Of a DNA stretch of 64,000 nt, positions 1 to 12,900 are shown one piece after another. The position numbers were made by a program, and so were the translations under genes. The notes beneath the pieces were generated by a model. The model was not told the DNA's origin. It saw nothing but the letters and a program-made list of their open reading frames with translations, and searched no databases. This DNA comes from Burhinus oedicnemus (lineage: Eukaryota; Chordata; Aves; Charadriiformes; Burhinidae). The stretch spans positions 320,217 through 384,216 of the forward strand of contig VFFE01007486.1 of the NCBI GenBank assembly GCA_008921705.1, read 5' to 3'. The stretch's first letter is position 1, and the number at the start of each line of letters is the position of its first letter.

Positions 1-3000
1 TGATTATGCATGCCTTGTAATCTGATCCTCTGATCAAAGTCAAGTGCAGGATTCAAAAAAAGAGTGTGTATTATGACTTTTAATCATAATTTCTGCTCAA
101 TGATTATGCCTGGGAGGACTAGTACAGTCTGCATGTTAACCTTTGAAATGAATGCTTTGACTATACCCACTGTACTTCATTTTTAGTAGTTCACAAATTG
201 AAGGCATTATCATATTCTTTTCTGTGAGATTTTGTGCAGTCCATGGCATGCACATGTAAGGAGGAACAGAGCTCCCTGAGAGCCTCTTACAGACTCCAAG
301 TTCACACTTTCTGCATTTTGTTGTAGTAAAAAATGTCCAGAGCTTCCAGCTCTCCGTTCTGATTTCATAACATCCCTTTACTGCTAATGGAAGGCATATT
401 GCTTATTTTGCAGTACTTAAACTCCCCTTTCTTCTTCTCCTGTGCTACTTAATAATTTTAAAATAACCACAGTTATTTGGTACTGCAAGTGTATGGCTTA
501 GCTCCTGGGGAAAGCATGGATACAAGTACAGCAGAGGATAAACTCCTGCCTTCATTTGTCGGGTTTGCTTCAACATTCCCCCAAATTGTACAGCTTTTTG
601 GCTTACCTTCCCAGAGGGACCATCTCTGGGCAAGATAATCCATAACCTTTCCATCCTCTTCTATTATCAGGATGGCTGCTAGTTTATGCAGATTGTAATA
701 GTAAGGAGAATTGATATGAAAATACATCGCATGTCCCACAAGTACCCTTCAATTTTTTCTTGATCATATTTTCATTGTGAGGTGAGAATGCAGTTTCAGT
801 AGCTTCATATAGTGCAAAATTGCTGATTTGTCCCCTTTTCCTTGCTGCCTGCTCCTAGTGCAGGCACAATACTAATTTCTTCTAGGAAAACATCTGTCAG
901 AGGTTGGCGATATGCATGCTGCCTGTATCTTGTGCTTGTATTTTTTGTATACATGGTGGAAAGGGATGCGTATAACTGTCAACTGGCGTGCACACCTTTA
1001 ATGTGTGCAAGATAACTGGTATTTTGGAAATAGAAATGGCTCTTTATCCGGTGTAAGATTACCAAAATAGATTCATGAACTGTTTTTTCTTTCCACAACT
1101 GAGAGACCAATTTTTTATCCTGTTTTGATGGATAAATGTGATGTGGCACAGCTGAATTCTTTAATCCCTCTTTCCTTTCCTCTCCCTCCAAGTACATTTC
1201 TTCACTAATGACAGTTCACAGAAAAAACTCTCCAGAGGGATATAAAATCTTGGCATCTGTATTTCTTTTTGGAAGCAAGTAGTCTGAAGAGCTATCCTTG
1301 TTGCCTAATGAACCAAAACCCCAAACCTTGGATTTCATTATGGTTATGATTCCTTAACCCACTGGAGTCTCTCATCAAAATGTGGTCTCATTAAGAGAAA
1401 GAGACACTGTGCACCACTCCATTAAAATGTGCTAAGCTAACTTGTTGTCTGACGTGAGATGAAATGAAATATAATTATTTCAGATCTGTTCCTAGTGGAC
1501 TGTAGCATACATCATAAGCTGGAAGAATATGTAAGACAGTTTGGTATTCTTGGTTCTGGAGGCCCAAATCTGAATACACGTGTAAAGTATTGATTCCAGA
1601 GAGACACGGTCTTCTTTTGGGCGAGGAGACTCTAAAGTCTGTGTCATGGTCCCAATTCAACTAGTGATGACTTCTGTTGCTTTGAAAAAAACTGCTGCAG
1701 CTTGCATTATGCCTGGTGTTTGCACATGTATCCAGGAGGTTAAGGAGCAAGGAACCTTTCTTCCCATGCATGTCCCACTTTGCAGACCCTGGGCATGAGT
1801 GCAGGTTCTAATTTCTTCCACATGAAGGGACTGTTCCTTGCTAGTGACAACTGTGAGATCTACGGAATGATTCTTGTGGTTTTGCAAACAGAAAGATCAG
1901 GTGAGCTGCAACACACTGTGCGATAGTCAACAATGTATTTGCCCCAAGGAAGCTGCGATAAAAGATAAAGATTGGGAAGGTGAAGAAAATACCTGCAATA
2001 GAGTGGCTGAGGTGCTTTGGGAATCTGTTGTCGAGGGAAAATCCAATAAAGATCAGCTTTACAAACAGAAAGTCAGGGTTTTGAGTATGCAATTAAGTAC
2101 CTAATTTCAATGCAGAATTTCTGTAACTGGGGCATGTAAGCTTAACTCATAAGTGGGTGTTCAGTTAGCTATCTACATATAAGCTATATGAACATATAAT
2201 TGCAGTACCTGCATATGCAAAAAACCCTTGTTGTTCTAGACCCCTATTTCATGCAATGCAAATATGGCTTTGGATTTCTATAATGTGCTAAAACTTAAAA
2301 TATTCCTCCATGTTTTATTTGAACAATTCTCTGAAAAGAAATCCTGTAAATTACTTTGTGGATTTCTTGATGCACTAACGGTAATGATCGAAGGGGTGTA
2401 ACAGGATGAGATCTTTATACTCAACTGATTTCCTACCTCATCTAGGAAGGTGATATCTGAGCATCACACACCAATTTTCAATTGAAGTCCTCTGTAGTTA
2501 TGAATCAGTAAGTTGGTTCTATTGTCTTGCGTTATGTTATGCATACTATCAGCATGGTGGGGAAGATCATGAGAGCGTATGAGAAAAAATGAGAATTAGT
2601 GTGGTGTGGTATTAAGCCATCTCTTTTGGACTGCTGCTTGTCAGAAGTCAGGAAAACATGCTGGACTTCTCTGTCAAGAGTGTTCATGTTGACCCAGGCA
2701 TCCTATGGGTCACTGAATACTTGAATAATTCTTGAATATTTCAGCACATTTAATTCCTCAAATGCCACTTTAAATGTTGTGCACAAGGTTGATACAGCTG
2801 CATAGTGAATTCTCTTTTTTTGCTCACTCCAAGAATTAATTTGACTCTTCCTGTGACAGGGAACAGTACTCCTGTTTGGCTTAAACTCAAAGAGTTGCAG
2901 GAAAAAGGGCAAACTGGAGAAAGAGTAATGATTTTTAGAAAGCTGTAGGAGGTCTGAGTCCCAAATCCAAATGTGACATTGCTTACAATTACATAAATAG

Positions 3001-3789
3001 CATTCCCGTGCATTTATCTCAGCTATAACCAATAGCTAATAACAAATTATAGAGGCCCAATGTGATTTACACACAGAGGTTTCTATACAGGACTTTGTGT
3101 GAATAAAAACGGCTATTATTTCTTTTTCTATCCAAAGAAAGGAATCAATCGAATTCTTGTGGAGAATATAATTTTCTTCCATTTAGTTTTAAATAGCATT
3201 AGCACAGCAATCAGATTTTGAGGTGAAAGATAAATACTTCTGGACCTGGGTCTGAAAATGTACAAAACATTAGACAATAAAGAGAACAACCCCCTTGCCT
3301 TTGTATTACAAAGGGCATTAGCATTTTGCTGTATAGGCGGATAGCTTCTCAAACTGTTTTGCCTCTAGAGTGACCTATTCCATTATTTTTAAACTGTGTT
3401 AAATGACCTCTGAATGTTTACAAAAAGGAGAAAAGATTTAAACATTAAGATTTTATCATTATTTTAAAGACACTTTGATGTCACAGTGTAATAACACTAC
3501 TAATCGAAGATTGCTTCTGATGGTGCTGTACCTTCCACAGTTGACATTTCAGAGATTATTGTAAATGTATAACAGTATGGAGAAAACAGTCTAGCTCTGT
3601 CAGAAAAAAAGGATATATAATAGCATTAATCCTTAAACTACATTTGAAAATACACCAGTGTCCCGTAATTGTAAAAGGCAGCAGTAAACATGTGACAAAG
3701 ACAACCCCATGCGGTCATCTCCAGCGCTTAGAAAAAAGGGAACCAAATAAATAAGGGCAACAATCCAATTCTCAGCAGTGGAGGAAACG
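1..3789. other. AT-rich non-coding sequence, no recognised feature
   Basis: All six frames are closed by frequent stops; the longest open stretch is 109 codons (minus, 2703-3032) and resembles nothing I know. I see no repeat family, RNA gene or promoter that can be supported. Short host exons or conserved regulatory elements cannot be excluded by eye. Confidence 0.6.
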
Positions 3790-3990
3790 TCTGCCTGCCT
3801 GTGTGTAGGGAGGCAGGGGAGGGGGCGGCGAGGGCAGGTTGGGAGAGCACTGGGAGGATGGGTCACAAAGGGAGAGGAGAGGATGGGTTACAAAGGGAGA
3901 GGATGGGTAACAAAGGCAGAGGAGGACGGGAAGGTCTGGGCACAGGGCCTGGCTGCAGTGGCCTCGCACACTGCACCACTGTAACTGTCG
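3790..3990. other. G-rich, purine-biased stretch
   Basis: A local island of G-rich sequence on the plus strand, clearly different from the AT-rich surroundings. It contains a run of GGAGGG/GGCGGCG-like motifs followed by a short minisatellite. The open frames on both strands here (for example a Pro/Leu/Cys-rich one on the minus strand) follow from the biased composition and are not likely genes. CpG is too sparse for a convincing CpG island. Confidence 0.5.
3856..3923 (+). repeat. three-unit minisatellite, GGATGGGTNACAAAGG core
   Basis: Three head-to-tail units of 25, 20 and 23 bp begin at 3856, 3881 and 3901. Each starts GGATGGGT, continues NACAAAGG, and ends in a purine tail of variable length. 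The length differences lie in the GGAGA tail, which fits slippage or unequal exchange. Confidence 0.85.
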
Positions 3991-6900
3991 GGCTCTGAAT
4001 GCTGCGTTGTAGGCTTCATTCGTCTCGTTTTGTAGAGGGTAGAAAGATTTCCTTTTTAATCAGGGGACACTGCAGAAGCCAAGATGAGATCATGGCTTCT
4101 GGTTCACGATTTTTATTTTCTAACAGAGAAGGTTATCTTGTTTCTTTCTCATCCTAGGTCAGAGCACGTATATGGCACCTCACATGTCAAGTGGCTTAAA
4201 TTATCCTCCTAAAAGAGAGTGATTAGAAATAAAGCAAGTAGGGTTAAATCTTTGGGCTGCTACTCAGGTTTCCCCAGTCTTTCATTGGATAGATTCCTCT
4301 GACTGCAATGAGAATTTGCCTGAGAAAAAAAAAATGCATAAGAGCCTTTGGTTATAGCTTTAATTACAGAACAGAGCTACAGGAGAAATCAATGTCACAT
4401 TCATTTAAATTTGCTGTATTGGAGCATGCTATTGGTCTCACTAAACCAGTGCCCTGCCTTTGTTAGCTGTGGAGATGTGAGACGATCTTGCTGATGTTTT
4501 CACTGTTTCCTTACAGGTGGATTGCTACGGTTCCAAGTAACTGCAAGACGTGGCAGCAGCTGCTGCTGTTATTGATAAATGGTGCAGCCAGTTCAACTAG
4601 GACACACTGAGGTGCCTTTGAGGCAGTGAAATAAGAGGATTTAAAGGCGAAGCCCTAGATAGAGTGACGTATGAAGTACTCACCCTGCCTGGTTGTGAAT
4701 GGTTGTGTTAGGTTGGTAGCTGTGCTATAATGCACTCACAGTAATGTGTTACTGAAGGCAACACTGCATACTTTGAAATGTCTGGGCAAACATTGTACAG
4801 CTGCACCCCTCCTCAAGCAGACCTCAGGGCAATATCTCACCTGCTTCCCTCCCATGGCGGGGAAAGGATGAGCTTCTTTCTGTTTCTCAGGGGACAGCTT
4901 GCTCGCAGTGATGTGCCTGCTTTGGTTTGGTCTCCCCTCCTGCCCTCTGGCTCTTTGCTTGCTGGGGAGACCTGGGTTTGCTGCCCTTGCTCTTCCTCCT
5001 ACAAGTGGGGTTAAATATGAGGAAGGCTTGTTTTCCTCTTTATTGCCCCACATACACAAAGCTGTATCCTATCGTCTCACTGGGATCCTTCCTCCAACTT
5101 TCAGGCTTTGTTGTGGGCTCTTGCTGCCCTTTTCCCTTTCTGTCACTTGCAAGTAGATGTTTTTTTCCTCTGTTTTTATGGTTTTGGATCTGAGGGGGAA
5201 AAAAAATCAATAAAACATTCAAATAAAAACACAGTGAAAAAGAAAGAAGGAACCACACACAGAGCCCAAGGATGTGTGCTCTTTTGGTTGTAATATACTT
5301 GAAAGGCCTTTATATTTCTGTGCAAGAGGGAGTGATTGCTTTTGAAGGTATATTCAAGGATATTCACAAAAAATGCTTTGTGAATATCAGTGGATGAAGA
5401 CTTACATTTATAGTAGTCAATGACAGAAAAAATCTTGACACAGAAACAACTTTTCATCTTACATGAGTTATGAAAATGCAGTGCAGTATAAAAACATACT
5501 GTCACTATCTGATTCAGAAGATAAGCAGGGAGGAAGCAACCAGCCACACTGAAAAGGCAAACGTTAGGATTAACGGTTAGAAAAGAAGACCGTGCTATTT
5601 TGCTAGAATACCCAACAGGCTAGTTTGTTTGCAGTTGGTAAAGCAAAACCTTTTGCTGATATTGTCACATTGTTTTTAGCTGACATTTTGAAGTATGCAT
5701 CTGTGATAAACATGTAGGGGAAATAACCTGTATTGAGATGACAGGAGATATGATTAGATCATGAGAAATCCAGATCCCTCAGCAGAGAGGCGATATTCAG
5801 AACAGACTAAGATGCAACTAGACAGGTTGTGAAGAGATTAAGGTTTGCATGACAGAAAGCTGTGAGCTGGTTGCACAGCATGATACAGGCTTATAAAGCA
5901 GGCTTTCCTCCCTCCTTCCAGGAACCTTTAAATCACTCACCCTGAAAGATGATTGCTGAGAATTTAGGCAGGGTGCCTCGCATGCCTACGAGGTCGTGGC
6001 TGACAAGTGGCAGAGCAGAGCACTGATTTTACAGCACGCGATGGTAGAGTGAGACCCGGTGGGCTGGAGAAAAGGAAGTTACAGTGGGCTACCTAAAAAC
6101 CATAAAGACTCAGGATATTCTATTGTGCTGGTAGAAATTGATCTGACTCGTACACTCATTTACACAGAGTTTGCCTCAGAGGCATGGCAAAACATGCTCG
6201 ATCCTCCCCTTTTGCATGCAGAACATAGATGTTCTGCTGAGTTGCTGGGACTGTTGCCTTCACCATGACCTGTGATGCAAGGTACCAAATTGTTTGTTGT
6301 CAGTATTTCTTTATCATCCTGAATTTAAACATCGTCTAACATTTCCCTGCTTTCTTTCTTTCAATTATGCTGCATGGACTGTTTATATAAGAGATTAAAA
6401 ACAATCATTGATACTCTGCAGAAAAAAAAAGAGTTCTACAGTCTATACATCTGTGTTTTGTACCTCATGTTTACTTGACTGAAATTTCAATTGATGTAAA
6501 ATTTGTGCAGAAGCAGTTTGATAGAGACCTGGTGTTTTTATTTAGTTGTTTCTCAAGTGGTAGAGGTGTTTTCTATCATTATTTAAATATTATTACTCAA
6601 ATCCAAAATGTCTGCAAGAGAAAAGATATTGCATTCAGTTGAATTAAACATACTTCAGATTCTGAGAACGAGTAGATTATCAGATAATATATTTATAATC
6701 ATAGTAATCTCTTCTTTCTGAAATTATTAGGTCAAATTGCATTTTAAATTTAGGGCACTTTGCTATATTTTTGTTGTCATGACTCTTCACTGCCATCTCC
6801 AGATGTCTCAATAATTGGAAATAGAGTAGGGATTTCACATCATTCCTACAGGGGACACAGATGAAAGGATCAAGGCTGAAGGGATAACACATGAAAAGAA

Positions 6901-9900
6901 GCAGAAGGAATTATTATTGCCAAGTCCAACAAGCGTTCAGAGCAGGGTGTCAGAATGGATTGACTTCAATAAAAAAAATTGCCTTAGTACCAACTGAGTT
7001 AAATGTATGAGTAAGGACCTCAGGAGTTGGACTATTGTTTGATATTTCCACAATCACTTTGCATGTCAGTCAGCATTAGTGACTGTCTGGGAAGCTGACA
7101 CTGTCTGAAAGAGTTTGGTTGTTAAGTATTGGCAATGGTCTGATTAGCCTTGTTTTGAAGGAGCATTTGGGTTGTAGATTACCGTCTTTATCGTTGGTTT
7201 GTTCACCGCTCTGTTCTACTATTTCTCACACTTGTTGCAATCCATTTGGAAGTCTGCTTTGAATAGGAATACTTTGTGGTATTGTTGCCTTCCCTAAAAG
7301 CTCTTCAGCACACTCCACCCTCATTCATAACTTAATGATGAATGGAAAACATTTATAACTTATTTAATAATGAATAGAAAGCATCAGTAGTACTGGATGT
7401 AGCCTGTGAATATAATTTTGTAGGTCTAACAGCATGTTTGGGCTTCTACTGTAATTGATAGAGTCTGAAATTATTGAAAACTCATTCTTGAATATTATTA
7501 GTTTCTTAACCCAAGTTAATTCTTTATGAGCCGCGCACCAAGAGCAGGCAAATCAGTAGGTGGCATGGAAAATTCTGCTTTCTATTACTGTGAATATGTA
7601 ACTATTGGGTCTCTAGTCTAGTGCAGTTGTGTTCTGATAAGTGACAATGCAAAAATATTACTTTCATAAACATGCTCCCACTTTGCATAAGCTATAGATT
7701 TATTTATAATAATGACATTAAAAGAAGGAAATCTTTCCTAATGACAAAAGGGAGTGTTTGAAATAGGACAAGTGATACATAATTCCTGGCACTGGGGTTT
7801 CCCTAAGCTTGAATCAAGCTTGCCAAAGTGTTAGCAGCTTACTAAGTTTCTGAACCTTGGCTGCATATGATTTCAGTCCCTTTCTCTTCCCAGCACTGCA
7901 GCAACCTTTGCTTACATCAGAGGCCACATAGGACCTCGGCTTCCCAACTACTCTGGGTCAAGGGGTGCACCCAGGGTGCTGAGAGGTAACCATGTCCTCC
8001 CACTGCCAATCTTTGCAGCAGCATTTGTTGACCTCTTCTGCCTTACACATGGCTGTTCTGTGGAGACAGCATTCACCCTTGCCTTTATCATTAGACGTAA
8101 AAAGTTGAATAATCTCTCTGGTTTGTAGGAGCTCTTGTGCCATCCCTCTGGCAAAGAGCTGCATCTAGAGAGAAAGGATGTGACTGAAGCCCAGATAACA
8201 GCTGGGTGCTGCAACCGGCACTGGGAGTGGTGAGGAGTGCTACAGCAAGACCAGACCTTTCACTTCAGGCCTCCAGATCAAAGAACTGCAATGGCAATTT
8301 AGCTGCACTTTTGTTGTCATATGACAATTTTTCAGGGAGCTTACCATGATGGAGCACTTAAGATGCCGTCATGAAGCACAGTAGTGTGAGTAAACCCCAA
8401 ACCAGTGCATTAGCTGTGGAAACAAGAGCGCTCTGGTGTTAAGGATCATTGCTGTTGAACATTGAAGAAACAACAGGCAGTATAGTGCCCAGCCACCTAG
8501 TAATTTAACTCTGAATCATAGTACATCTGTCAGCAGCTGATTCCTATTACTGGTAGGAATCAAGAAAAAATAAAGACACTGCCCATCATCAAGACACACT
8601 GTTCAGTCAGCTTCTTGTGAATCTAGCCATAAGCACCATTGCCTCCCTCATAGCAGACATAATTACATAGGACAAAAAGTACAGTTGGATAATTAGGCAG
8701 ACCACAAAATAAAGTGTTGTGTGTGCCTTCCCGTTCTTGTTTCACAGATGTGAAATGTCTTTTTGGAAGTTACTTATAATCTGTTTCCTTTCCTTTTGTG
8801 GACATTATCACATTCTTGTTTTAATTGATGCTATTTGAACTACAGATAGATGTTAATTAGGCAATGATACAAAACCTAAAGGAATTAGGTGCCCAAATAC
8901 AAACCTGTGTCATACAGAATGTAAATCTTCTAGGTGGGCTTAATATATCACAGCTCATGTTTCACCACTGCATTGAAGTATACTTTCTGGGTTATTGATA
9001 GATGAGGAAAGAAGAGAAGGACAGCTGGAGTATTGGACAATATGTCCAAGAAGACATTTTTCCGGGGAAAGGTTTAAGGAAAGAAGCACAAATCATACCT
9101 GCTATGATTCAGATTATATAGGCACTCAGACATGCAAGTGGCCAGCTTTGACACATAACAGTGAGGTACACATACGTAAATTGTAGCGTATTTTATACAG
9201 GGACTTTATTTCAAAAGTAAGTCTGATTTAATATTTAAGAATCAAACACTTTGACAGGCTCCCCTACTTCCTTTCTTTTACAATAGTGCCATATTTTTCT
9301 GCTGATGTTGCAAATGCTTGCACTGAATTTCTCAGCTCTTCAACACAGTTTGAAAAAGAGCTTGCAAAAAATACTGGAAGAAACAGAGTAGCATGGACTC
9401 CTCTGGTTTTCCCGTTTCTCTGTCTGTATATTTATATGTGGCTCTTCTATTAACACCTTTTAATCTTTTTTTCTGGAGGAGGTAATGGGACTTGAATGTT
9501 CTACACAAGCTCTGGCTCAACTAAAAGGACTACAGTGAAATAGGGACACCTATTGGGAGCCTCATGTGCTAGTCATGTTTTATATGTTGCATCCGTACAG
9601 ATTGGAGCAGAAAAGCTGTTACCTTTTCAAATTGTGCTTTAAAGGTTCTCGTACTAGTTCACACATTGTCAAATACCACTTTGGTTTAGCTCACATAGAA
9701 AGCAGACTCTCAGTATGGCTGCAACTTTGGATGTAATTCATGGAGACAAAATTTCAACAGATTTCAATAGCTTCTTGGTAGTTTGTGTCTTTACCAGTTT
9801 TTTCTGCTTGTCTAGCCTGTTGACAAAACCAGTCTGGATTCTGGCATGACAAAAACATCCTCTCTTTGTCTTTGAAAGCTCAGACAAAATCTGAGGTGGG

Positions 9901-12900
9901 TGTCCTTGAGTAGAGCAGTATAAGAACTAGGAGGAAGCTTAGTGAGAAAATGGGTTGGAATATGCTTTTTTAATTTTCTTGGCATTTCACAATATGCCAG
10001 AATGAGTGGGGACTGACCTACGTTTCTTAGGCTCACTTTATGGAAATGTGTTAGCAAACAAAATTCACTAAAGCACCCAGCTTTCCGTATATTATCTCCC
10101 TCCCTTTCCTGATAAATCTGCCACTGTTATGAAAGTCACACACCTACATTAAAGATGTTATTCCAGTGTTATGTATTTTCTCACAGCAGATCAAGTCTTC
10201 TTTCATGTTTGCAACCTGCCAAATGTAGCTTAGAGATTTTAAAATGGAATCAAAAGTGACTGTGTTTTCATTGATATTTATGGTGCAGGTTTGGGGGACA
10301 GCAAAGAAGGTAACAAAACCATAGTGGGGAAAAAAAGTATGCCTTTAATAGTCATTTTTTTTTTAGTACAGAATGTGTCCAGTAAATAGTGTATGTGAAG
10401 ATGTGACTTCCATTTTTTAAAATCTAAAATTTGGATAATTTGCTACAGTTGTAGGTAGTGACTGAGACAAATGCTGTCTTCAGCAGCACCAAGTGAACTG
10501 GCATATTTTCAGAACGGAGCTGTTCTGAGGACGCTGCTGCAAGGGGAGCTTTCCATATACATGTCACAGAAAATCACAATTCAGAACCTGTGATTGCTGG
10601 TTAAATATGATGGGATAGTAAAATGGACAAAAAAATAAAAAAAAAAGAAAGAGAATGTGATTGCCTAAAAGCACCGTTCCTGGCTAATGGCTTGCAGTCG
10701 CTGAGGAAAGGGGAGCACAAGAGCTTCCTACCCCAAGGGCCCTGAAAGGTGGGGCTGGAGGTAAAGGCAGCACAGAGCCCAGGTACCATGCAAACCCTGC
10801 TTTCTACCTGAACAAGCAGCCCTGGAGAAAGGATAGTGGTGATGAGGCATCCCCCACTGAGCATCACAGGCCGCTGGGTGGCTGGCCCCTTCAGTGTGTC
10901 CCACGGGCTGGGCCACCCTCTGTGAGAAACTTAGCTGAAATGGCTGAAATGAAGTCAATCTCTCATTTTCCACATGCTCCAGTTCTACCTGTGAATTTAT
11001 TTAGTTATTTTAGTTGCATGTCCAACAGGGAGGGAGGATACACTCTCACTACTTGAACGCAGGAGGTAAGAAAGGGGCTGAACACCTCTCCCCTCCGTAA
11101 CTCTCTGGGCACTTTTCTTCACCCCACAACGCCTGCTTTGTATCACCAACCCATTTGCCACAGACCTGTTTGTTAGTGGGGAGAGACAGTGCTCTCTCTC
11201 GATCTGCAAAAGCATTCACTGCTGCTCTGATAAACAGATTGCATTTCAAATGAACTTGAAACATGAGAAGATGACAGTTTGGGAAATGTAAAATTGAAAT
11301 ATGAATGGGTTATATGCTACTGTATGTGTGGGGGAGGGAAACGCGATAACTGAGCAGTTTAAATAGCAGGGTTCCCCTGCGTTTCTTTTCTTCCTAGTGC
11401 TTGTGGTAAATTACGGGCTTAGTACTCAGACTCCAGTGCATATTTTACCACCTTGTTTCATAAGTCTGAATACAGCATTTAGTGGGAGGACAGCCTGTAA
11501 TTATGTTGTAAGTTATCAAACAAACTGCAGATGTATAAATGTGAGGGTAGGCTTAACTACTTTGTTTTGAAAGGGAACTTTAATATTAAACAAATGTGTA
11601 CTTATTGGAAATGGCAGTGTTGAAAGCCTGCATTGTGAGTCTGACTTAATAAACCTAATCTTTCCCTAAAGCTCTGTGCATTATGAAGAAGTAATAAGAT
11701 ATCTTTACTAACATATATTTCCTTTCATCTTAGAAAAAAGACTCCAGTCCTAAAAGTAATTAATTGTCTGATTTAAAGTATCCCATGTACATGACCAGAT
11801 TTTTAATATTACCTGTACAGATACGATTGGTTATAGTAACGAGGCACGTGCATGCACAGTAGCTAGTTAGAACATGTACATTAAATGTTTGTGTGCCCTT
11901 AGAGAAAGGAAAAATAATATTTTCTTGCATCTTTTTGTTAGAAATCTTCCTTGTAAGTAAGAATCAAGCTTTGACAAACACAGTTAACTAAAAATTGCAG
12001 CTGAACCTAGGGCAAATATTTAATATTTCTCATGACCTGTGCTTTGTATTTCTTCACTTTTTACTGCCTTATTTTTTCCTTTTTTCACCTAGGACAGAGC
12101 AGAAATGGGGAAATACCACATGTAATGCGTGATTTTTAGAATAGTTCTAATCCATCTTAAAGGATGATGTGCCCTGAACCTCAATTTTTAGTCTGCTTTT
12201 GTAGACAGAGTAGGTTTGGATCATTCATACACACACCATTTAAGCATGGGGATAATAGGCACTTCTGTGAGTCAATATGAACTACTCTCAGATATTTTCA
12301 AAGTTTTCCTTCTTTTTACTGCTAAATATGAATGGGGTGCTGGTATAATTACTGTACAGGAAATGTGCTACGAGGATAAAGGTTGTGTCAGTTATCTCAC
12401 AAAGTATTTTAAGTGGATGAGAATGAACAGTTAGACAAAGTTGATCTCTTCTGATTACCCGAGTAATGACAATAAAAAGTCCAGACATTGAAAACTTACT
12501 TGTTATGGGGAAATATACAGTTATTGTCATCAGGGGCAAACAGGAATCATCGTGAATTATCCCGAGTTGGTGATTTGGCTTTGAAATACAGGTCATTACT
12601 GTTCCAGTGGATTTTTTTATTGTTGGCTATGCATATTTAAGGAGCAAGGAAGCAGAAGAGAGTTGTGAAGATAAGTTGTGAAGAACCAGTGTATTGTTCA
12701 CAGTCCTGAGGAACAGAAGAAAGGAACGAGAGAGGAGAGGAGGGGAGCGGGGAAATGAGTCTTCTAATTCACATGGCTGTCAGTGGAGAGACTGTCTAGA
12801 GACCAGGGGTGGTGGCAGATGGACACAGGGACTCAATTCACAACTTGTACTTGAGGTATTTGCTTTCTGCTGCAGTTTGACCTTTCATCGGAATATGTCA

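Noticed and set aside
4780..5160. GC-richer plus-strand frames starting MSGQTLYSC and MLAVMCLLW as exons
   Set aside because: Overlapping short frames in all three phases, no recognised domain, no supporting splice context.
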